Source of the DNA: Dehalococcoidia bacterium
Lineage (GTDB): Bacteria; Chloroflexota; Dehalococcoidia; JACVQG01
Direction of reading: 5' to 3'
Length of the DNA: 10,131 nucleotides
Assembly (NCBI GenBank): GCA_015661045.1
Contig: JACVQG010000068.1
Location: 1 to 10,131, forward strand
The notes below the pieces were generated by a model. It saw only the letters and a program-made list of their open reading frames with translations, searched no databases and had not been told where the DNA came from. Each line of letters starts with the position of its first letter. The stretch's first letter is position 1. This document shows, one piece after another, positions 5,946 through 10,131 of this stretch. The translations under genes were made by a program, and so were the position numbers.

Positions 5946-6547
5946 TACTTTACCCCCACTTTTTCACGCTCGGCTGGCTCCTTTTTCTCTGAAACCGGAG
6001 CGGCTGTAGCTGGGCTTTGCGGAGGTGGATTTTCAGGAGTCTTGACTTCAGATGACTTTCCTCCATAAATAAGGAGGGACTGGGGTGGAAGCGTCTCTTC
6101 AAACTGCGGGCGGAAATAACCGCTGGGCTGACGGTCTCCCTGGGCCACAAGTTTTTCTTTGGGTATTACCAAACTGTCACGGTTATAGGTTGCCCGCTCA
6201 TAACTGCGTCCCATATGGATGGCATCAAAGGGGCAGGACTCAACGCACAGGCCGCAGAACATGCTACGGCCGTGGTCTATCTCAAAGACAACCGCCTCGC
6301 GGGTGTTATCGGGCCGCACTTTCGTTTCTATATGGATATTACCCTGCGGACAACTTTTAGCGCAGGTACAGCAAGCAGTGCAGCGTTCCGAATCCCAAAC
6401 CAGATCGCAGCCGCGGATCCTACGTGAGGTTACTAACCTCTCTTCAGGATATTGGACGGTTATAATAGGCCGTGATATAAAATGTTTTATGGTCAGGGCC
6501 AGTCCTTTGAGAATGCCCTGTCCCAGGGATATCCTGTTATCAGGCAA
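5945..6547 (-). CDS. nuoI: NADH-quinone oxidoreductase subunit I (NuoI), 2[4Fe-4S] ferredoxin-like, with an altered second motif
   Basis: Peripheral-arm subunit that carries clusters N6a and N6b and passes electrons to N2 in NuoB; 200 residues. The first cluster motif is intact: C56-TA-C59-CT-C62-AKS-C66-P (Cys60 is an extra Cys inside it). In the second motif the expected first Cys is Ser95: S95-MF-C98-GL-C101-VES-C105-P. The codon is AGC (6265-6263), one base from TGC. Serine can sometimes ligate iron, so the cluster may still form with altered potential. An N-terminal amphipathic region (KGLALTIKHFI) matches the membrane-docking helix. The C-terminal 35 residues or so are a Pro/Glu/Lys-rich, probably disordered tail. 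The TTG start at 6547 is well supported by GGAGGAG six bases upstream, within the end of nuoH (8-nt overlap). Confidence 0.95.
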   Translation of the reverse strand: MPDNRISLGQGILKGLALTIKHFISRPIITVQYPEERLVTSRRIRGCDLVWDSERCTACCTCAKSCPQGNIHIETKVRPDNTREAVVFEIDHGRSMFCGLCVESCPFDAIHMGRSYERATYNRDSLVIPKEKLVAQGDRQPSGYFRPQFEETLPPQSLLIYGGKSSEVKTPENPPPQSPATAAPVSEKKEPAEREKVGVK

Positions 6548-7631
6548 CTTTAGCTCCTCCTACCCGGTAGAAACGGTTGGCCCAGATAACTACGAGGGCC
6601 ACCGCCAGCGTCACATTCAGGGCAACAATAGGCCAGGTGAAACCCGATGGCAACATACCTTCGGCAGCCACCAGGAAAAGATTGATCAGAGATAGAGGTA
6701 ACAGGAATTTCCAGGCAAAGCCCATAAGCTGGTCTACACGTACTCTCGGTAGAGTGCTGCGTATCCACAAAATAACGAAGAAGACCAGTAATATTTTTAC
6801 CAGCAACCAGATGAAAGATTGCGGCAACAGCCCCCACGGGAACTTTGCACCACCCAGGAACAGGACGGAGGTGATGGTAGAAACTGCCAGGGCATAAGCA
6901 TATTCACCCAGGAAAAACATGGCAAATTTCATACCGGAATATTCTATGTTAACCCCGGCTACTATCTCTGATTCCGCTTCCAACAGGTCAAAGGGAGAGC
7001 GGTTCATCTCGGCGGTGGCGCCCAGGAAGTAGATGAAAAAACCCAGGGGTTGAAGAAGGATAAACGGAATATTCTGTTTATCAACAATATCGGCTAAAGA
7101 GAGAGAACCAGCTATTAACACAATCCCCAGTACAGCGAGCACCATGGGTATCTCGTAGCTAACCATCTGCGCAATTGTCCTCATAGCTCCCAGTAAGGCA
7201 TATTTATTGTTAGATGCCCAGCCTGCCATTACAAGGCCGACAACACTTATAGATGAGATGGCGAATATGAATAGAACACCTACATCCAGGTCTACCATGG
7301 AGGCTGTAGACTTGAGGTCAAAGAATAAACCATTCCCGGCTTGCTGGAACGGGATAACGGCAAAGATGAGGACAGCCGGTGCAAAAGTAACAATAGGCGC
7401 CAGCAAATGCACGACACGGTCAACCTTCGATGGGATTATATCTTCTTTTAAAAGGATTTTAACTGCATCGGCTACCGGCTGCAAAATCCCCTGGGGTCCT
7501 ACCCGGTTGGGACCAAGACGAAGCTGGAATCTACCAACTACCCTGCGTTCGATAAGTATAAAACTCATTACCAGAGTTAAAACGAACGCCAGGATGATGA
7601 CTACATAGATAATCCAGTGTAACCAGTCCAT
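6540..7631 (-). CDS. nuoH: NADH-quinone oxidoreductase subunit H (NuoH)
   Basis: Membrane subunit of 363 residues that forms the quinone-access chamber and anchors the peripheral arm to the membrane arm. Signature segments are present: FILIERRVVGRFQLRLGPNR (about 25-43) followed by VGPQGILQPVADAVKILLKE, AMRTIAQMVSYEIPM with Glu160, and GATAEMNRSPFDLLEAESE (204-222) followed by IVAGVNIEYSGMKFAMFFL. These hold the charged residues of the quinone cavity and the E-channel. Near the C-terminus, STLPRVRVDQLMGFAWK is also typical. The ATG at 7631 shares a base with the nuoD stop (TAATG), and GAGGTGG lies seven bases upstream. It follows nuoD directly: nuoE, nuoF and nuoG, which often sit between D and H, are absent. 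Confidence 0.98.
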   Translation of the reverse strand: MDWLHWIIYVVIILAFVLTLVMSFILIERRVVGRFQLRLGPNRVGPQGILQPVADAVKILLKEDIIPSKVDRVVHLLAPIVTFAPAVLIFAVIPFQQAGNGLFFDLKSTASMVDLDVGVLFIFAISSISVVGLVMAGWASNNKYALLGAMRTIAQMVSYEIPMVLAVLGIVLIAGSLSLADIVDKQNIPFILLQPLGFFIYFLGATAEMNRSPFDLLEAESEIVAGVNIEYSGMKFAMFFLGEYAYALAVSTITSVLFLGGAKFPWGLLPQSFIWLLVKILLVFFVILWIRSTLPRVRVDQLMGFAWKFLLPLSLINLFLVAAEGMLPSGFTWPIVALNVTLAVALVVIWANRFYRVGGAKVA

Positions 7632-8734
7632 TAGCGGTCCACCTCGCCCAATACAATATCGATACTTCCCAGAGTGATAATAGCGTCAGCTAGCATTAGA
7701 CCCACGACCATGTCTTTAAGGGCAGTTAGATTTATCAGGCTGGGCGCCCGTATATGGCACCGGTAAGGTGCGACGCCGGTATCGGAAATAATGTAGAACC
7801 CCAACTCCCCTTTTGGCGCTTCGATATGCCCGTAGGCTTCCCCACAGGGCGGCCTTACCAGGTGGGGTAATGCAGTACGTATTTCACCGGCTGGGAGCTG
7901 TTCGATAGCCTGTTCCAGGATGCGTACACTCTGCCGCATCTCCACCATTCTCACCCAGTAGCGGTCATAAATATCCCCGACTGTTCCTGTAGGTATCTCG
8001 AAATTCAGTTTGTCATACACCAGGTAAGGGTCAGCCTTGCGGATATCCCATTTAACACCGCTGCCCCGCAATACCGGCCCGCTGGCTGAAGAGTTGATAG
8101 CTAGCTCTTTTGACAGGATACCGACGCCCTTAGTGCGGGCAAGAAGAATCTCATTTTCTTTTAACAACTGATCGTATTCGTCAATAAAACCGGGCATCTC
8201 GCTGACGAATTTTTTAAGGGCGGGCAAAAACTCAGGTGGTACATCGTGGCTCAGGCCGCCAATACGCATATAGTTATAGGTAAGGCGCTGGCCGCAGACC
8301 ATCTCGAACAGGTCAAGCAGTTTTTCTCGTTCCCGGTACATGTATAGTAATGGGGTATAGAAAGCCCCCATATCGTTTATCATGAACCCAACAGCCATCA
8401 AATGGCTGGAGATACGCATCATCTCGGCCATAATAACCCTGAGGTACTGGGCGCGCGGCGGGACTTCTATGTTTCCCAGCTTCTCCACTGCCAGAACATA
8501 GGCCAGATTGTTCGTCATGGATGCCAGGTAATCCAACCTGTCGGTAAGGGGGATAAACTGCGTGTAGGTGCGCGATTCAGCCAGCTTTTCTACCCCCCGA
8601 TGGAGATAGCCCATAACTGGCTCCAGGTCTTTAATGATTTCTCCATCGAAAGTGACTCGCATACGGAAGACACCGTGAGTGGAGGGGTGTTGCGGCCCCA
8701 TATTAACGACAATAGGTTCGGTTTTCAGCGCCAT
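7631..8734 (-). CDS. nuoD: NADH-quinone oxidoreductase subunit D (NuoD, 49-kDa subunit)
   Basis: Peripheral-arm subunit of 367 residues, homologous to the large subunit of [NiFe] hydrogenases but without the metal-binding cysteines. With NuoB it forms the quinone-reduction site. The N-terminal MGPQHPSTHGVFR (12-24) contains the quinone-site His (His20). Tyr57 in SRTYTQFIPLTDRLDYL is the likely partner Tyr known from the Thermus enzyme. MGYLHRGVEKLAE, the RGSGVKWDIRK segment and the C-terminal GSIDIVLGEVDR are all family hallmarks. The length is typical of the shorter bacterial form, separate from NuoC (no C-D fusion). The ATG at 8734 overlaps the nuoC stop by one base (TAATG). No defect is visible. 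Confidence 0.98.
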   Translation of the reverse strand: MALKTEPIVVNMGPQHPSTHGVFRMRVTFDGEIIKDLEPVMGYLHRGVEKLAESRTYTQFIPLTDRLDYLASMTNNLAYVLAVEKLGNIEVPPRAQYLRVIMAEMMRISSHLMAVGFMINDMGAFYTPLLYMYREREKLLDLFEMVCGQRLTYNYMRIGGLSHDVPPEFLPALKKFVSEMPGFIDEYDQLLKENEILLARTKGVGILSKELAINSSASGPVLRGSGVKWDIRKADPYLVYDKLNFEIPTGTVGDIYDRYWVRMVEMRQSVRILEQAIEQLPAGEIRTALPHLVRPPCGEAYGHIEAPKGELGFYIISDTGVAPYRCHIRAPSLINLTALKDMVVGLMLADAIITLGSIDIVLGEVDR

Positions 8735-9174
8735 TACAACCAGTCCTTACGCAAGGGATGGCCGGGGAAGCCCTCCCAGGTTAATAGTCGTCTTAGATTT
8801 GGATGGTTAGAGAAACGGATACCCAGCATATCGTAAATTTCTCTCTCCTGGAAATCCGCGCCTCTCCATACTTCTACTACCGAAGGCATGACCAGTTCCT
8901 GTCTTCCCTGTAGCTGACAACGCAGGACAAGGCTATGGTTCCGTTTGATAGAAACGAGGTGATAAACAACCTCAAAGTATTCCCAGAAGTCAACCGCAGT
9001 GAGATTAACCAGATAATCGAAGTCAAGGCCTGGTGTGTCTCTCAGGTAACGGGCGACTTCAACAATGGACACTGGTTCCACCCAGAGACAGGCGCCGTCG
9101 CAAAGGTTCACCGCTTTAGGAAACTGTTCAGCTACTTTTTGGGCTACGTCCCGGCCCGATAGAGGTATAGTCAT
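8734..9174 (-). CDS. nuoC: NADH-quinone oxidoreductase subunit C (NuoC, 30-kDa subunit)
   Basis: Peripheral-arm subunit of 146 residues without cofactors that packs against NuoD and NuoB. The family signature lies near the C-terminus: [24 protein letters not shown] (108-131), followed by the usual [13 protein letters not shown] ending. The N-terminal half has the expected mixed strands, including [12 protein letters not shown] (52-63). It is somewhat shorter than many family members (often 160-200 residues) but complete by motif. The ATG at 9174 is 6 nt after the nuoB stop, with only a weak ribosome-binding site, so it is probably translated by reinitiation after nuoB. It is separate from nuoD, unlike the fused nuoCD of enterobacteria. 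Confidence 0.97.
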   Translation of the reverse strand: MTIPLSGRDVAQKVAEQFPKAVNLCDGACLWVEPVSIVEVARYLRDTPGLDFDYLVNLTAVDFWEYFEVVYHLVSIKRNHSLVLRCQLQGRQELVMPSVVEVWRGADFQEREIYDMLGIRFSNHPNLRRLLTWEGFPGHPLRKDWL

Positions 9175-9180
9175 CTATTA

Positions 9181-9768
9181 TTATCTCTTACGTTTAATAC
9201 TGTCTTTATCTATTTTTTCCTGGAGTTTAATAAGACCCTGCAGCAGGGATTCCGGACGGGGGGGACAACCGGGTATATAAACATCCACGGGAACAATGTG
9301 GTTGACCCCGGGGACTACACTATAGGACTCAGCGAAAGGCCCCCCGGATGTGGCGCATTGCCCCATCGCAATAACCCACTTGGGTTCAGCCATCTGGTCG
9401 TAGATCCGTTTGACCTGGGGCGCCATCTTCCAGGTAACTGTTCCCGATACCAGCAACAGATCAGCCTGCCGGGGAGAGGGGCGCAATACTTCCATGCCAA
9501 ACCGGGAGAGGTCGAATCTGGAGGCGGCGGTGGCAACCATTTCCATTGCACAGCAGGCCAGGCCAAAGGCAACAGGCCATACCGAAGAGCGCCGGCCCCA
9601 GTTAATCAAAGCATCTATCGAGGTAATGAGAATGCCGCGAGGTGCTTCACCTTCCATCCAGTCTATTGGGTCCGGGAGGCGCTGACGGCATTGAGCCATC
9701 AGGTCGTTAATGCCGCTGCCCTCAGTCCTATCCAGTTCTTCCGGTAAATATATTTTGTTTACTTCCAT
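9181..9768 (-). CDS. nuoB: NADH-quinone oxidoreductase subunit B (NuoB, cluster N2 subunit)
   Basis: Peripheral-arm subunit that binds [4Fe-4S] cluster N2, the direct electron donor to quinone; 195 residues. All four ligands can be seen: the tandem Cys72-Cys73 in [10 protein letters not shown], Cys138 in [12 protein letters not shown] and Cys168 in [11 protein letters not shown]. Other hallmarks are [29 protein letters not shown] and RIYDQM. The N-terminal 45 residues are a less conserved extension before the core ([20 protein letters not shown]). The ATG at 9768 lies within the last codons of nuoA (10-nt overlap), with GAGGG seven bases upstream. It is homologous to the small subunit of [NiFe] hydrogenases, but the order with NuoA, C, D and H makes complex I the clear assignment. 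Confidence 0.98.
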   Translation of the reverse strand: MEVNKIYLPEELDRTEGSGINDLMAQCRQRLPDPIDWMEGEAPRGILITSIDALINWGRRSSVWPVAFGLACCAMEMVATAASRFDLSRFGMEVLRPSPRQADLLLVSGTVTWKMAPQVKRIYDQMAEPKWVIAMGQCATSGGPFAESYSVVPGVNHIVPVDVYIPGCPPRPESLLQGLIKLQEKIDKDSIKRKR

Positions 9769-10131
9769 TCCAGGGCCCTCTTTTTCCAGGCATAAATATA
9801 ACCGACGACAAGAATAGCAATGAAGATAAACATCTCGATAAGACCGAAAAGCGCCAGCTTTTTATAAGCTACAGCCCAGGGATACAGGAAGATAGCTTCG
9901 ATATCAAAAACCAGGAAGAGCAATGCCAGATAATAATAACGGAAATTGAATTGGACCCAACTCTTGCCAATGGTTTCCATGCCACATTCATAAGTGGAAT
10001 ACTTTGCTGGATTGGGTTTATGAGGCACAATGCCAATACTTGTAAGAATTTTGGGGATAACAATGGTTGCTACCGGGAAAAGTATGGCAACTAGAAGAAA
10101 AAGGCCTATATAGGCAAAACTCGGTAGGACT
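9759..10131 (-). CDS. nuoA: NADH-quinone oxidoreductase subunit A (NuoA), 5' end outside window
   Basis: Small membrane subunit (ND3 homologue) at the junction of the two arms. The frame is open to the right edge, giving at least 123 residues from [20 protein letters not shown] through [20 protein letters not shown] to [17 protein letters not shown]. The loop with YECGMET holds the conserved Cys of the ND3 switch loop, and [20 protein letters not shown] is the second helix with its conserved Asp/Glu. A third helix, [20 protein letters not shown], follows. A GTG at 10028 is sometimes callable as a start, but it would cut off the first helix, so the true start must lie a few codons beyond the window (usual length about 120-140). 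The stop (9761-9759) overlaps the nuoB start. Confidence 0.96.
   Translation of the reverse strand, partial: VLPSFAYIGLFLLVAILFPVATIVIPKILTSIGIVPHKPNPAKYSTYECGMETIGKSWVQFNFRYYYLALLFLVFDIEAIFLYPWAVAYKKLALFGLIEMFIFIAILVVGYIYAWKKRALEWK

Noticed and set aside
8402..8836. 144-codon plus-strand frame across the nuoD-nuoC junction
   Set aside because: It is antisense to two well-conserved genes, with composition typical of a complement frame.

Overview
The window holds one minus-strand gene cluster for the membrane and quinone-connecting arms of respiratory complex I (NADH:quinone oxidoreductase type). Read in transcription order from the right edge it is nuoA (5' end off the window), nuoB, nuoC, nuoD, nuoH, nuoI, nuoJ, nuoK, a 68-codon small gene, nuoL (frameshifted as given), nuoM, a Nudix hydrolase gene, and nuoN (3' end off the window). 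I support no gene on the plus strand.

The genes are tightly packed. nuoA/B overlap by 10 nt, nuoB/C are 6 nt apart, nuoC/D and nuoD/H overlap by 1 nt (TAATG), nuoH/I overlap by 8 nt, nuoI/J overlap by 1 nt, nuoJ/K are 2 nt apart, the small gene and nuoL abut, and Nudix/nuoN overlap by 26 nt. The only real gaps are nuoK to the small gene (130 nt), nuoL to nuoM (62 nt) and nuoM to Nudix (245 nt). All three are largely filled by palindromic, repeat-like DNA.

How the parts work together: NuoB, C, D and I form the connecting module that carries clusters N6a, N6b and N2 to the quinone site shared by NuoB, D and H. NuoH, A, J, K, N, M and L form the proton-pumping membrane arm. No NADH-dehydrogenase module genes (nuoE, nuoF, nuoG) lie between nuoD and nuoH, where they often sit. 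The complex is therefore probably of the 11-subunit type that takes electrons from something other than NADH, unless EFG is encoded elsewhere.

Organism: a bacterium of moderate base composition. The 11-subunit gene order and the short palindromic intergenic repeats remind me of Chloroflexota, possibly Dehalococcoidia-like lineages. That placement is an inference and was not tested.

Points worth a second look: a one-base frameshift in nuoL near 3374; a Ser in place of the first Cys of the second [4Fe-4S] motif of NuoI; two non-Nuo genes (Nudix and a DUF2007-like small protein) embedded in the operon; a 127-bp inverted-repeat element between nuoM and the Nudix gene; and one palindromic repeat family present in two gaps in opposite orientations.
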